Below, in pieces: positions 37,554 to 48,005 of a stretch of DNA of 49,510 nt (positions are counted from its first letter, which is position 1; the number at the start of each line of letters is the position of its first letter). The notes under the pieces were generated by a model. It searched no databases. It was given only the letters and a program-made list of their open reading frames with translations, and was not told the origin of the DNA. The stretch covers positions 4,359 to 53,868 of the forward strand of contig JAHFBE010000004.1 in the NCBI GenBank assembly GCA_023250205.1. The letters run 5' to 3'. Source of the stretch: Candidatus Melainabacteria bacterium. GTDB taxonomy: Bacteria > Cyanobacteriota > Vampirovibrionia > 2-02-FULL-35-15. The translations under genes and the position numbers were made by a program.

Positions 37554-38102
37554 ATGAAATATAATCCTGAAATTCATCATCGCAGATCAATTCGATTGAA
37601 AAATTATGATTATTCACAAAATGGTTATTATTTTGTCACAATTTGTACGCAAAACAGGCAATGTTATTTTGTGCAAGAATGTGTCATAAAAATGATAGAA
37701 AAATGGTGGTATGAATTGCCAAATAAATTTTCAAATGTTCAAACAGATGAATCTATTGTAATGCCGGATCATTTCCATGGAATTATTGTGATTACCGATT
37801 CCGTAGGGGCAGACCCGTGTGTCTGCCCAAATATAAAATGGGACAAACACATTGGTTTGGAAACATCGGGCAAACACATTGGTTTGCCCCTACAATCAAT
37901 TGTTCAATGGTTTAAAACAATGACCACAAATGAATATATTAGAAACGTGAAAAATCTAAAATGGAAACCATTTGATAGAAAATTGTGGCAACGTAATTAT
38001 TATGAACATATTGTTCGGGATGAAAAAGAATTATATAGAATCAGGCAATATATTAAAAACAACCCAATAGAATATTTGCGTAAGAATAAAGATGATATGT
38101 GA
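37554..38102 (+). mobile_element. REP-associated tyrosine transposase (RAYT, Y1_Tnp/IS200-like)
   Basis: NGYYFVTICTQNRQCYF, HUH-like MPDHFHGIIVI, C-terminal RNYYEHIVRDEKELYRIRQYIKNNP. ATG at 37554 preferred to the track's GTG at 37518. Confidence 0.9.
37803..37893. repeat. Palindromic element within the RAYT CDS (GTAGGGGCA...TGCCCCTAC)
   Basis: Two hairpins (GGGCAGAC-ccgtgt-GTCTGCCC; GGGCAAA...TTTGCCC) inside terminal inverted repeats, plus a 27-bp-period direct repeat of CAAACACATTGGTTTG. Confidence 0.85.
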
Positions 38103-38118
38103 TAAAATATTTTTTATT

Positions 38119-38448
38119 ATGTCAACCACATCAAATAATATAGTCAAAGTTTGTAAGGTTAATGAACTTCCTGATGGTCAGGGAAAATCGGTTCAGGCTA
38201 ATGGAAAAGAAATTGGTGTCTTTAATGTAAAAGGCAAATACTATGCCATTGATAATCACTGTATTCATGCTGGTGCACCTTTAACAGATGGTTCTATTGA
38301 TGCTGAAAAATGTCAGGTAGTATGTAGCTGGCATTCATGGACTTTTGATTTGGCTACGGGGAAATGTGTTAGTCATCCAAAGCAAGATGTTTTTACAGGT
38401 ACTTATAATGTAGAAGTTCAGGGTGATGAGATTTTTGTTTCTGTTTAA
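38119..38448 (+). CDS. Rieske [2Fe-2S] ferredoxin (NirD-like)
   Basis: CIHAGAPL...CSWHSWTFDLATGKC Rieske ligands; ATG at 38119 preferred. Confidence 0.85.
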   Translation: MSTTSNNIVKVCKVNELPDGQGKSVQANGKEIGVFNVKGKYYAIDNHCIHAGAPLTDGSIDAEKCQVVCSWHSWTFDLATGKCVSHPKQDVFTGTYNVEVQGDEIFVSV

Positions 38449-38572
38449 TAGGTTTTTTTAGATTAAAAAATGTCTGCACAAAATTAAGAATAAAAAATAA
38501 GAATTAAAAATCTTTTACTTTGTTATAATAATTTCCAATTACAAAAACTAATATTTTAGGAGGGTTAAAATC

Positions 38573-39271
38573 GTGAATCCATTTAGAGTTGTACCTGCAT
38601 TGTTCGGAGGAATTGTTTCTATAATTACTGGGTGTCAAGGAAGGGATGCTTCTAAGCAAGCACCGCTACCTGCTGCCCCAATAGTTGAAGAGAAGAAACC
38701 AGTTGAAGTTACTCCTCCAAGAAAAGAACTAACACCTTATCAAGAACCAAAATATGCATCAAAATTACGTGATTTAAGATTAGGTCGTATAGATATTTCA
38801 AAGAGTTTTAATTTTGAAGCATTTAAGAATGAGGCTGGTGTTTATCAACTTCCTTCAAACAAAGATAAATCATGGATAGATGTTAAAGAATTTCAAAAAT
38901 ATGTTAACAAGGATCTTGTTAGAGAAGTAGTCTTTGATAGAGCATATGTAACAACTACTGGTCCAGGTCTTTTTTCAGCAGAGGCATTTTGGGCTATTGA
39001 TTATTTGGATAGATTAGATCAGTTAACTAAAGAACAATCTAAAGATGGAATAGCAGCCCCAGTAGATGAACAGGATCTTAAATCAAGTTTTCCTGATGTG
39101 CTTGGAGAAAGTGATCTCTATACTGGACTGTTTGATAATGGTCTTATTGTACGTAAAGCAGAATCAAACAAAGTAGAACTTACACCACTTGGACAAGAAG
39201 TTTTAAAAGCATTACGCAGTCCTGATTTAAAGATTGAATATGTGCCTGGTCCTAGCTTGATGAAGATTTAA
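38573..39271 (+). CDS. Putative lipoprotein (232 aa, GTG start)
   Basis: SD taggaggg upstream; lipobox-like IITGC after short hydrophobic segment. Confidence 0.7.
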   Translation: MNPFRVVPALFGGIVSIITGCQGRDASKQAPLPAAPIVEEKKPVEVTPPRKELTPYQEPKYASKLRDLRLGRIDISKSFNFEAFKNEAGVYQLPSNKDKSWIDVKEFQKYVNKDLVREVVFDRAYVTTTGPGLFSAEAFWAIDYLDRLDQLTKEQSKDGIAAPVDEQDLKSSFPDVLGESDLYTGLFDNGLIVRKAESNKVELTPLGQEVLKALRSPDLKIEYVPGPSLMKI

Positions 39272-39272
39272 T

Positions 39273-39740
39273 TCATTTTAAATTATTTTCGTCCATCAAT
39301 TCAAAAAATCTTTGAAAGACCAGAGGTCTTTGGCAGTCTCCTGCTTCAAATGCTTTTGCAAGAAGTTCAAATTCTTCCCCAAAGCTTCTTATAATATCTG
39401 CTCTTTCTTTGTTAGATAGGCTTTTGTCTCCAATTAACTTTAGTTTATCTCTTACTTCAAGTTCTGGATTTTCTGGATCTGTTCCAAAGAGAGCGTATAG
39501 TTCCATTTTTGCTCTTTGAGAATAGGAAAAAGCAAGAAGTCCATCATCACCGCTTGAACGAGCCATGCTAACAACTCCTTGTTCAAATTCTTTTCCTGTA
39601 GTTGGTATTGGTGTTTCTGGATGAGCTTTAAAAAAGTCAATAAGCCCGACGGCCATTGCATCTACAAATCTTTCTCCTACTGTAGAATTAGTTATTTTTT
39701 CTGCTCTTGCTATTTTCATGGGATACTTAATCTTAAACAA
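39273..39740 (-). CDS. Hypothetical protein (155 aa)
   Basis: ORF with convergent neighbour; no family recognised. Confidence 0.6.
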   Translation of the reverse strand: MFKIKYPMKIARAEKITNSTVGERFVDAMAVGLIDFFKAHPETPIPTTGKEFEQGVVSMARSSGDDGLLAFSYSQRAKMELYALFGTDPENPELEVRDKLKLIGDKSLSNKERADIIRSFGEEFELLAKAFEAGDCQRPLVFQRFFELMDENNLK

Positions 39741-39824
39741 GGTATTAATTGTACTATATAGCCTTATATAGAGACTAGGTGATAATAATTAATTAGATTT
39801 GATTGCTCCTGATAGAATATTCTC

Positions 39825-41078
39825 ATGTCATTAGAAGAATTAAGAAAAGTTGACCCAGAAGTGTTAGCAGCTGTTGAAAAAGAATTTAACAGGCAACAAT
39901 CAAAAATTGAATTAATTGCAAGTGAGAATTTTACCAGCCTTGCAGTAATGGAAGCTCAGGGAACAGTTCTTACAAACAAATATGCAGAAGGTTTGCCAGG
40001 AAAAAGATATTATGGCGGCTGTGAGTATGTGGACGATGTTGAAAGGCTTGCTATTGAAAGAGCAAAAAAACTTTTTGGTGCAGAGCATGTAAATGTTCAG
40101 CCACATAGTGGTGCTCAGGCAAACTTCGCAGTATTTTTAGCAATGCTGAAACCAGGAGATACTATCTTAGGAATGTCACTTGATCAAGGTGGACATCTGA
40201 CACATGGTTCAAAAGCAAATGTTTCAGGTAAATGGTTTAGATCTGTTTTTTACGGAGTAAATGAAAACGGAGTTATTGATTATGATGAGCTAGACAAAAT
40301 TGCAAAAGCTGAAAAACCTCAGATGATTATTGCAGGAGCAAGTGCATATTCAAGAACCATTCATTTCGACAGATTTAGACAGATTGCAGATTCTGTTGGT
40401 GCCTTGCTTATGGTAGACATGGCGCATATTGCAGGATTAGTTGCCACGGGTCTTCATCCAAGTCCATTCCCTTATGCTGATTTTGTTACTACTACTACTC
40501 ATAAGACTTTAAGAGGACCAAGAGGTGGTTTAACATTTTGTAGAGAACAGTATGCTAAAAAAATCGACTCAGCAGTTTTCCCTGGCAGTCAGGGTGGACC
40601 ATTAATGCATGTTATTGCTGCAAAGGCTGTAGCATTAAAAGAAGCGCTTTCTCCAGGATTTATAATCTACCAAAAAGCAGTTATTGAAAATGCTCAAGCT
40701 TTGGCAAAAACTTTAATAAATTCAGGAATAGATGTGGTTAGTGGTGGAACAGACAATCATTTACTTTTAGTTGATTTAAGAAAAGTAAATCTTACCGGAA
40801 AAGAAGCAGAAATCTCTTTAGATTCAGTAGGTATGACCTGCAATAAAAACACAATACCTCGTGATCCTCAATCTCCTTTTGTAACCAGTGGAATTAGACT
40901 TGGCACTCCTGCAGTTACCACAAGAGGAATGGGAAGTAAGGAAATGCAAACTATTGGTGAAACTATTGCAGAAGTCTTAAAAAATCCAAATGATGACAAT
41001 ATAAAAAATAAAACAAAACATACTGTAGAATCATTGTGTAGGCAATTTCCACTTTATGCACAGTTTGTTAACAAATAA
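39825..41078 (+). CDS. glyA: Serine hydroxymethyltransferase
   Basis: [35 protein letters not shown]-lysine region [14 protein letters not shown]. Confidence 0.98.
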   Translation: MSLEELRKVDPEVLAAVEKEFNRQQSKIELIASENFTSLAVMEAQGTVLTNKYAEGLPGKRYYGGCEYVDDVERLAIERAKKLFGAEHVNVQPHSGAQANFAVFLAMLKPGDTILGMSLDQGGHLTHGSKANVSGKWFRSVFYGVNENGVIDYDELDKIAKAEKPQMIIAGASAYSRTIHFDRFRQIADSVGALLMVDMAHIAGLVATGLHPSPFPYADFVTTTTHKTLRGPRGGLTFCREQYAKKIDSAVFPGSQGGPLMHVIAAKAVALKEALSPGFIIYQKAVIENAQALAKTLINSGIDVVSGGTDNHLLLVDLRKVNLTGKEAEISLDSVGMTCNKNTIPRDPQSPFVTSGIRLGTPAVTTRGMGSKEMQTIGETIAEVLKNPNDDNIKNKTKHTVESLCRQFPLYAQFVNK

Positions 41079-42210
41079 AGCTCTCTACCATATTGAGATT
41101 GTTCAAGTCCTGGGTTTTATAATCGCACTATTAATTTCATATTTACTAACTCCATTAATTCAAACCCGTGCATCAAAACTTGGTGTATTGGATAAACCAT
41201 CAAAAAGAAAAATTCACACTACACCTGTTCCTCGGCTTGGTGGAGTTGGTATTTATTTTAGTTTGTTTCTAACATCTCTTGTTTTTATTGCAGTTTACTG
41301 GCACTACAAAATTTCAGTAATTGGGACCTTTTCTCTTCTTGGAATCTTTGCAGGAGGAACTATTATTTTCCTTCTTGGACTTTTAGATGATATTGAGCCT
41401 TTGCCTGCTCGGTATAAGCTTTGTATCCAGGTAATTGCGGCAACGATAGCCTGGTATCTTGGAATAAGAATTATTCATGTCGTTAATCCACTGTATCATG
41501 CTGACTTTTTCTTTTTTAAGTTATCAATTGGAGAGCAATATTTTCATTTTGAAAGGATTATTAGTTATTTAATTACCCTTGTTTGGATTATAGGGATTAC
41601 AAATGCTATTAATCTTGTTGATGGAATGGATGGTCTGGCTACAGGAATCTCTTTAATAAGTGCTATTGCTATATGGGGAGTTGCTGTTGATTATAGAATT
41701 AGTCAACCAGGTGGTGCGCTTATGGCAGCTACATTAGCAGGTTCTCTTTTAGGGTTTTTAAGATGGAATTTCAACCCTGCAAGAATATTTTTAGGAGATT
41801 CCGGGGCTTATTTAACAGGGTTTGTTTTAGCCTGCCTTTCTGTAAGCTGTGTGATAAAAAAAGTAGCTATTGCGGTAGTGTCACCCGTTCTCTTTCTTAT
41901 ATTTGCATTGCCTATAATTGATACAGTTTTTGCTGTTATTAGAAGAACAATAAATAAGAAGTCTATCTTTGATCCGGATAGAGGGCATTTACATCATAGA
42001 ATCCTTGAATTTGGGATTTCTCAAAAATATGCTTCCTATATTTTATATCTGATATCTGCAGTCCTTGGGCTTTTAGCAGCGAGTTTGGTTAGTTACAAAG
42101 CATCTCTGAGATTTTTAGCTTTATCTGCTTTTGTTATTCTTATAGCTTTATTTTATACCTGTGTAATTAACTGGAAAAGACAAAAATTGTTTAGAAATAT
42201 ATTTAAGTGA
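41056..42210 (+). CDS. Undecaprenyl-phosphate GlcNAc-1-phosphate transferase family (WecA/MraY-like)
   Basis: [55 protein letters not shown]; 23-bp overlap with glyA. Confidence 0.9.
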   Translation: MHSLLTNKALYHIEIVQVLGFIIALLISYLLTPLIQTRASKLGVLDKPSKRKIHTTPVPRLGGVGIYFSLFLTSLVFIAVYWHYKISVIGTFSLLGIFAGGTIIFLLGLLDDIEPLPARYKLCIQVIAATIAWYLGIRIIHVVNPLYHADFFFFKLSIGEQYFHFERIISYLITLVWIIGITNAINLVDGMDGLATGISLISAIAIWGVAVDYRISQPGGALMAATLAGSLLGFLRWNFNPARIFLGDSGAYLTGFVLACLSVSCVIKKVAIAVVSPVLFLIFALPIIDTVFAVIRRTINKKSIFDPDRGHLHHRILEFGISQKYASYILYLISAVLGLLAASLVSYKASLRFLALSAFVILIALFYTCVINWKRQKLFRNIFK

Positions 42211-42229
42211 CATCATAAAAACCAAAAAA

Positions 42230-42253
42230 CAGAGATTTTACTCTCTGCTTTTT
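42230..42253 (+). terminator. Intrinsic terminator
   Basis: CAGAGA-ttttac-TCTCTG-cttttt just after the WecA-like stop. Confidence 0.7.
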
Positions 42254-42291
42254 AGGTGTGTGTGTTTTAGGAAAAATTGAGGAGAAAAAAG

Positions 42292-42330
42292 ATGTTTATT
42301 CCTCAAGAAAACAATGTTTTCACGTTCTAA
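42292..42330 (+). other. Candidate micro-ORF (12 aa, MFIPQENNVFTF)
   Basis: SD ggagaaaaaag before ATG; leader GTTTTAGGAAAAATTGA shared with the next small ORF. Confidence 0.35.
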
Positions 42331-42464
42331 AATACACCAAGATATTTAAGATGAAATTAAGAGATTTATAAAATTTCTTTTATCTTTGAATTAAAAATAA
42401 ATTAACCTTTCAGTAGTACTATCCCTATGTGAGTTTTAGGAAAAATTGAAAGGGAGAAAGTAAT

Positions 42465-42599
42465 ATGGCAGATACAACAATTAGTTCTAGTGTTGGTCAA
42501 GTGAAAGATACACCAAAGCCCGCAGGAGTCGTAGGTGAATCTGAAATTGAAGATTCATCTACAGAGCTTAGTAAGCTAAGTCAATCTCGCCCTTCATAG
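42465..42599 (+). CDS. Small ORF (44 aa), not in track
   Basis: MADTTISSSVGQVKDTPKPAGVVGESEIEDSSTELSKLSQSRPS; SD aaagggagaaag; followed by a strong terminator hairpin. Confidence 0.6.
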   Translation: MADTTISSSVGQVKDTPKPAGVVGESEIEDSSTELSKLSQSRPS

Positions 42600-42616
42600 A
42601 CTTAGGTCAAGTATTT

Positions 42617-42658
42617 AATAGCCACAATAATTTACTTTGTTGTGGCTATTGATTTTAT
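42617..42658 (+). terminator. Intrinsic terminator
   Basis: AATAGCCACAA-12nt-TTGTGGCTATT followed by gattttatt. Confidence 0.75.
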
Positions 42659-42689
42659 TAAGCTTGTTTTAGGAAAGTAAAGGTGTGTC

Positions 42690-42911
42690 ATGTTTCTTTT
42701 GAATTTTGATCCTTTTGGCTCGGGGAAATTTAATCATACATTTGGAAGGCTTGTTCAGCTGTTTGCTCAAAATCAAGAGTTGTCCTCAGGAACCTCAGGT
42801 CCTGAAAATAAGAAATCTACATTTAAAGATATATTAGAACAACTTAAAAATTATAAGGAAAATCAGACAGAAGTGAGACCTAATATTAATATTAATCATT
42901 TCTTTGATTAG
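42690..42911 (+). CDS. Small hypothetical protein (73 aa)
   Basis: ORF with upstream GTTTTAGGAAA motif, aaaggtg SD-like. Confidence 0.55.
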   Translation: MFLLNFDPFGSGKFNHTFGRLVQLFAQNQELSSGTSGPENKKSTFKDILEQLKNYKENQTEVRPNININHFFD

Positions 42912-42914
42912 ATA

Positions 42915-43919
42915 TTAATACTCTGGGTCTGTAGCCCCTCCCCCCTGATTAAAGAAGAGATCATATGGGATTTGTCCAGGAAATTGATTTTGTTGACCAT
43001 AGGGATTGTTTTGATTTGAAGGATTTTGTTGAGGAGCTTGATATCCGTAGTTTTGTTGAGGGGGCATAAATCCATAGTTTTGTTGTGGTACCTGTTGTTG
43101 AATTAGAGGTTGTGGAATCATAACTGAAATAGGGTTGCCTTCAGGATCTTTTACTGTTTCTCCTTTCTCATCTATTAATAAACCTGTATTTGGATTTATA
43201 GAATAGCTTTTGGGTACATTGTTTTGAGGCTTTGCTGCTTGGGTATTTGTATTTTGGTTTTCAATAGTAGGGAGGTTTATTTTGTCATCTTTTTGAACGG
43301 GTAATCCTGTTTTGCTTACCAAAATAGTTACTCTTTCAAGAAGTGGCTTAGCTTTGTTTTCTAAGACTTCTTTCCTTGATAGAAGTCTTTCTTCAAGAGC
43401 ATTAATTCTTGCTTGAAAAGGATAATCATTAAATGTCATATTGAACATTTTCGTTTCAATTTGATTGATAGCGCCTATTATCCCCTCTTTTTCAGCTTGT
43501 TCTTTAGGAGGAGTATCATTAACTATTTCTGGTTTTATTTCGCTAATAGATTCTGATTTGATTTCAGGTTCTTCTTCTTTAGGAATATTTAGAGCAGTAG
43601 AGATTTTTTCAATCCTTCGCTCAATTGATTCTTTTAAATTTTCACTTCCAAAGAAGAACTTCTCTAGCCTAGATAATCTGACTTCTTCAGATTCTTTTTT
43701 GTAGTTTTGATGAAAGATTCTCTCTTCGATATCATCAAGTTTTTTATTTGATAAGACTTGCTCTTGTTTTAAATCGGGTTCTTGTGCTTCAACGATTTGA
43801 TAGTAATAAATGTTTAATATAGGTAGGCTTAAAAAAGCAATAAGAAAAACAGAAAGGCTTAAATTGTTAAAACCTTTTCTTTTTCTTTGCGTTTGCGCTT
43901 TTTCTTTTCTTCTTAACAC
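42915..43919 (-). CDS. Membrane-anchored Gln/Pro-rich hypothetical protein (334 aa)
   Basis: N-terminal TM ([21 protein letters not shown]), repeated [63 protein letters not shown]-terminal repeats. Confidence 0.7.
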   Translation of the reverse strand: MLRRKEKAQTQRKRKGFNNLSLSVFLIAFLSLPILNIYYYQIVEAQEPDLKQEQVLSNKKLDDIEERIFHQNYKKESEEVRLSRLEKFFFGSENLKESIERRIEKISTALNIPKEEEPEIKSESISEIKPEIVNDTPPKEQAEKEGIIGAINQIETKMFNMTFNDYPFQARINALEERLLSRKEVLENKAKPLLERVTILVSKTGLPVQKDDKINLPTIENQNTNTQAAKPQNNVPKSYSINPNTGLLIDEKGETVKDPEGNPISVMIPQPLIQQQVPQQNYGFMPPQQNYGYQAPQQNPSNQNNPYGQQNQFPGQIPYDLFFNQGGGATDPEY

Positions 43920-44043
43920 TTGGCTTTTCGTAATGTTCTCTACGACGAACTTCAGTTAAGATACCTGCTTTTTGTACTTTTTTCTTAAATCTTTTTAAAG
44001 CAGACTCTAAACTTTCACCATCTTCAATTCTAACTTCAGACAA
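43867..44043 (-). CDS. rpsU: 30S ribosomal protein S21 (58 aa, TTG start), not in track
   Basis: Reverse translation (L/M)[56 protein letters not shown]; strong SD caggaggttattTTG. Confidence 0.92.
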   Translation of the reverse strand: MSEVRIEDGESLESALKRFKKKVQKAGILTEVRRREHYEKPSVKKKRKSANAKKKKRF

Positions 44044-44183
44044 AATAACCTCCTGTTTAATTTCTACCCAAATATCAGATTAATATATTATCACAGGAAT
44101 AGAAATAGTTAACAGAATAAAAACAGGTGATTTGTGTCTTAATAACAGCTTTTATAAAGGTTTTAGCAATTACGAGTTACTCT

Positions 44184-45569
44184 TTAATTCAAATACTTAA
44201 GAGTGGATGAAATTATCATTAGATAAAACGTAAAAGTTAGTATATCAAGCACTGTCGTTATTATTGGTGAACTTGCAGCGGCAGGATCTTTTTTTAAGTA
44301 TTGGAGCAGGATAGGAAATATTGTTCCTAATAGCACTGCGCTTATAATAGAGCATACAAGAGCAAATGCCACAATCAAGCCTAATGTGGGATCACTGTGT
44401 TGCAGCCATGCAATAAGACCTGTAACAAGTGAGCAAATTAATCCAATAATAATTCCAATTTTTAATTCATGGAAAATATGTTTTGCAGTATTTTTTAAAT
44501 CTATATCACCAGTAACTAGCCCTCTTACAATAATTGTGGCTGTTTGTCCACCTACGTTTCCTGAAAGCCCTGAGAGCAATGGCATAAATGAAATAGCAAT
44601 TGGTGCAGAGATAATTGTTTTATCATAAGATGCAATTATAAGTGCAGCAATTGCTTCTCCAATAAGTGTTATTAATAACCAGGGTAGCCTTGCTTGTACT
44701 GCAAACGTTACTTTTCCAGAAATAAGTTCATCGGATTGAAACTCATCGCTAATACCAGAACCTTGATAAATATCTTCGGTAGTTTCTCTGCTTAAAATAT
44801 CAACAACATCGTCAATAGTTACTATTCCTTTTAAGCTGTATTCTTCATCTACAATTGGAAGTGCAATGAGATCATATTTTGAAATTGCTTTTGCAACATG
44901 TTCCTGGTCATCAGTTACTTTACAGGTGATTACATCAGTGTTCATGTGGTTTGCTACTAGATCATTTGGTGGGGCAGAAATTAAATTTCTTAAACTTATA
45001 ACCCCGACAAGTTTATTGCCGTTGTCAACTACATATAAATAATAAATCTGAGCTTTATATTCTGGAGCCTGCCTGCGTACGTAATTAAAAGCCAGATGAA
45101 TAGTCATATCTGATCTGAGTCTTAAAAAATCTGTAGACATTTTTCCACCAGCAGATTCTGGCGGGTAATGAATAAGTTCTTGTACATGTGCTTGTTGAAC
45201 CGGGTCGGGTAAAGTTTTTAACAGTGAGTATTTCTCTTTTTCAGGAAGCTGAATGATAAGGTCGGTAGCATCATCTACATCCATTTGAGAAATTATGCTG
45301 CTAAATTTTTCCGTACCAAGAGTCTTTAGCAATTTCATTTGTGTTTCTGAACTTAACTCTGTAAGAACAGTGCTTGCAATTTCAAGTTCAAGCAAAGAAA
45401 AACAAAATATTCTTTCCTCATCTTTTAAATTCTCTAGAACAGGGGCAATATCCTGAGGATACTGGTCGTTTACAAGCTCTTTCAATTCCTGCTCATGAGC
45501 ATTTTCAAGTAACTCATTCACTTTTTCAGATAAAGTTTTTTCTGGTTTTATTTCTTTTTTTACAGGCAT
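44184..45569 (-). CDS. mgtE: Magnesium transporter MgtE
   Basis: MgtE N domain, CBS pair (VVDNGNKLVGVISLRNLI; ALPIVDEEYSLKGIVTIDDVVDIL), TM domain GLSGNVGGQTATIIVRGLV. Confidence 0.95.
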   Translation of the reverse strand: MPVKKEIKPEKTLSEKVNELLENAHEQELKELVNDQYPQDIAPVLENLKDEERIFCFSLLELEIASTVLTELSSETQMKLLKTLGTEKFSSIISQMDVDDATDLIIQLPEKEKYSLLKTLPDPVQQAHVQELIHYPPESAGGKMSTDFLRLRSDMTIHLAFNYVRRQAPEYKAQIYYLYVVDNGNKLVGVISLRNLISAPPNDLVANHMNTDVITCKVTDDQEHVAKAISKYDLIALPIVDEEYSLKGIVTIDDVVDILSRETTEDIYQGSGISDEFQSDELISGKVTFAVQARLPWLLITLIGEAIAALIIASYDKTIISAPIAISFMPLLSGLSGNVGGQTATIIVRGLVTGDIDLKNTAKHIFHELKIGIIIGLICSLVTGLIAWLQHSDPTLGLIVAFALVCSIISAVLLGTIFPILLQYLKKDPAAASSPIITTVLDILTFTFYLMIISSTLKYLN

Positions 45570-45667
45570 AACATCTAGGATAGTACATGAGTCGTGAATC
45601 GTAAATCATGAATTAAAGATTTTAGACTATGGATAATAGTTGAATGCTAAGGGGTTTCTATGAATTA

Positions 45668-46366
45668 CTAATCACGATGTTTTGGAATTGTTACTTCAGT
45701 AGGCATTGTTTTTTCGTGACCAGCACCAGATTTCTTCCCGATAAACTGAGAAGTTCTTTCTCGTGTAGTTTGTAAGATCTCTTCATCCATGAATAATAAT
45801 CCATTTGCTTTAGCTGCAGCAATAGCAGCTTTCTGCTCTTCACTATCAGGCTCTTTAACTATGTATGGAATTAAACTATCAAGATCTATAAATCTATCAG
45901 CAACATCTATTAATTTAGGAGAAGTATTGTTTCTGAAGCCAGCGACTTCAATGCGTGTTCCTTTGTAGGCAACAGCATTTACAGCATAAGCAAAATCCTC
46001 ATCTCCACTAACTAGAATAGCTGTATCATATTTCCCGGATAAGCTAAGCATGTCCACTGCTATTTCAACATCAAGGTTTGCTTTTTTTGTACCATCAGGA
46101 AAAATCTTTAATTCTTTTTGTACTACTCTATAGCCATTTCTTCTCATCCAAAGTAAAAACCCTTGTTGTTTTGCAGCGTTTTCGTCTACACCGGTGTAAA
46201 AAAATGCTCTAAGTAAAGACCCACTATTGCAAAGTAGTTTTAACAGTTTTGCATAATCAATTTCTATACCAATTGTTCTTGCTGCATGAAAGAGGTTATT
46301 ACCATCAATAAAGATTGCTATTTTTCCTCTTGAGCTACCGCCAATTGTGTTAAGTGGATTGTCCAT
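45668..46366 (-). CDS. NYN/PIN-like (LabA/DUF88) domain protein
   Basis: GKIAIFIDGNNLFHAAR, KANLDVEIAVDMLSL, AILVSGDEDFAYAVNAV. Confidence 0.85.
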   Translation of the reverse strand: MDNPLNTIGGSSRGKIAIFIDGNNLFHAARTIGIEIDYAKLLKLLCNSGSLLRAFFYTGVDENAAKQQGFLLWMRRNGYRVVQKELKIFPDGTKKANLDVEIAVDMLSLSGKYDTAILVSGDEDFAYAVNAVAYKGTRIEVAGFRNNTSPKLIDVADRFIDLDSLIPYIVKEPDSEEQKAAIAAAKANGLLFMDEEILQTTRERTSQFIGKKSGAGHEKTMPTEVTIPKHRD

Positions 46367-46429
46367 GTATGTGCTCCTTAAATATAGTTTCTATTAAAAT
46401 TTTTATCTTTATAACTGCCCTAGTTATAC

Positions 46430-47980
46430 TTATTTAGTTATTTCAATCCTTGGAAAAACTGGCTTTGCTTCATTTAGGTTAAAGCTTTTTTCCTTGCTCT
46501 TCCAGCCTAACTTTTCCCACTCATTATACATGTCTAGATTATTAAATCCAAGCTGGTTGTATATCTTTATACTAGTTTCAGGTATAAATGGGTTAATTAG
46601 AATAGTTATATTCCACAATACCATTAATGTTTCGTAAAGACAAGATTTTGCGTCTTCCATTTCATTGTTTTTAATTAATTTCCAGGGGGCTTTATCATTA
46701 AATGCTTTGTTTGTTTTATCAATTAGCTGCCAAACAACATCAAGAGCCTCTTTCAATTCAAGGTTATCCATATGATTTTTATAGGCTTCTATTGTAGTGA
46801 TAGCACTATCTTTTAATCCTAGATAATTGTCGTTTTCTGGGCATTCAATGACACTGTTGTAATTTTTATGAGCAAGGTTCAATGTCCTGTTTAAAAGGTT
46901 TCCAAGATTATTTGCAAGATCGGAATTTATTCTGTTTATGAAATTTGTTCTTGAATAATCCCCATCTTTTCCAAAACCAATTTCTCTTAAAAAGAAAAAA
47001 CGAACAGCATCAGCTCCAAATTCTCTTACAAGCTCATAAGGATCAATGATATTTCCAGTAGTCTTTCCCATTTTTTCACCATCTTTGGTTAGAAAACCAT
47101 GTCCAAAGACTTTTTGAGGAAGTGGTAATCCTGCAGACATAAGCATGCAAGGCCAGTAAACTGCATGAAAGCGTAAAATATCTTTTCCAATGATGTGGAT
47201 GGAACAAGGCCAATATTTTTTTGTGGCTGATTCAATTGTTGGAGAATCAGTATCATTCAACAATCCGGATATATAACCAAGTAAGGCATCAAACCAGACA
47301 TAAATAGTTTGTTTGGTTTCATTTGGTATTGGAATTCCCCAGCTTACAGATTGTCTTGAAATCGGAAAGTCTCTCAAGCCTTCTTTTACCCATCCAAGGA
47401 CTTCGTTCTTTCTATAGGAAGGTTGTATAAAGTCAGGATTTTTTTCAAAGTGGTCTACAAGTTGTTTCTCATATTTTGAAAGTGCAAAAAAATAATTTTT
47501 TTCTTTGTATTCTTGAGCCTTTTGCTTATGTATAGGACAAAGTTTATCTTCTGTTAAATCTTTCTCAGATTTAAAATCTTCGCACCCCTCACAATACAAA
47601 CCCTCGTAATCCGCCTCATAAATATCTCCATTTTTATAGACTCTGTTAAAAAAATCCTGAACTATTTTTTCGTGCTTATTTGATGTTGTTCTTGAAAATA
47701 TTTCATATTTTATATTCAAAAGATTCCAGAGTTCTTTGAACTTATCGCTTATAAAATCACAGTGTTCTTGTGGAGATTTATTTTCAGCTTTTGCTGCCTT
47801 TGCGATTTTTTGCCCGTGTTCATCTGTTCCGGTCAGGAAGCATACGTCAAATCCTCTTAGTCTTTTATAGCGGGCAATAGTATCGCAGGCAATGGTAGTG
47901 TAAGCACTTCCAACATGAGGCACATCATTTACGTAGTAAAGAGGTGAGGTAATATAAAAAGTTTTATTATTGTGGTTCAC
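46430..47980 (-). CDS. metG: Methionyl-tRNA synthetase
   Basis: YYVNDVPHVGSAYTTIACDTIARYKRLRG, FLTGTDEHGQKIAKAA, KMGKTTGN (KMSKS variant). Confidence 0.97.
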   Translation of the reverse strand: MNHNNKTFYITSPLYYVNDVPHVGSAYTTIACDTIARYKRLRGFDVCFLTGTDEHGQKIAKAAKAENKSPQEHCDFISDKFKELWNLLNIKYEIFSRTTSNKHEKIVQDFFNRVYKNGDIYEADYEGLYCEGCEDFKSEKDLTEDKLCPIHKQKAQEYKEKNYFFALSKYEKQLVDHFEKNPDFIQPSYRKNEVLGWVKEGLRDFPISRQSVSWGIPIPNETKQTIYVWFDALLGYISGLLNDTDSPTIESATKKYWPCSIHIIGKDILRFHAVYWPCMLMSAGLPLPQKVFGHGFLTKDGEKMGKTTGNIIDPYELVREFGADAVRFFFLREIGFGKDGDYSRTNFINRINSDLANNLGNLLNRTLNLAHKNYNSVIECPENDNYLGLKDSAITTIEAYKNHMDNLELKEALDVVWQLIDKTNKAFNDKAPWKLIKNNEMEDAKSCLYETLMVLWNITILINPFIPETSIKIYNQLGFNNLDMYNEWEKLGWKSKEKSFNLNEAKPVFPRIEITK

Positions 47981-48005
47981 AGGCTTTATTTTAGCAATTG
48001 ATATT

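Noticed and set aside
39452-39661. 69-aa minus-strand ORF
   Set aside because: Alternative frame inside 39273..39740 with no SD or homology signal.
45590-45665. AT-rich direct repeats (gtgaatcgtaaatcatgaatt) near 45600
   Set aside because: Short, imperfect and without clear structure; not enough to call a repeat element.
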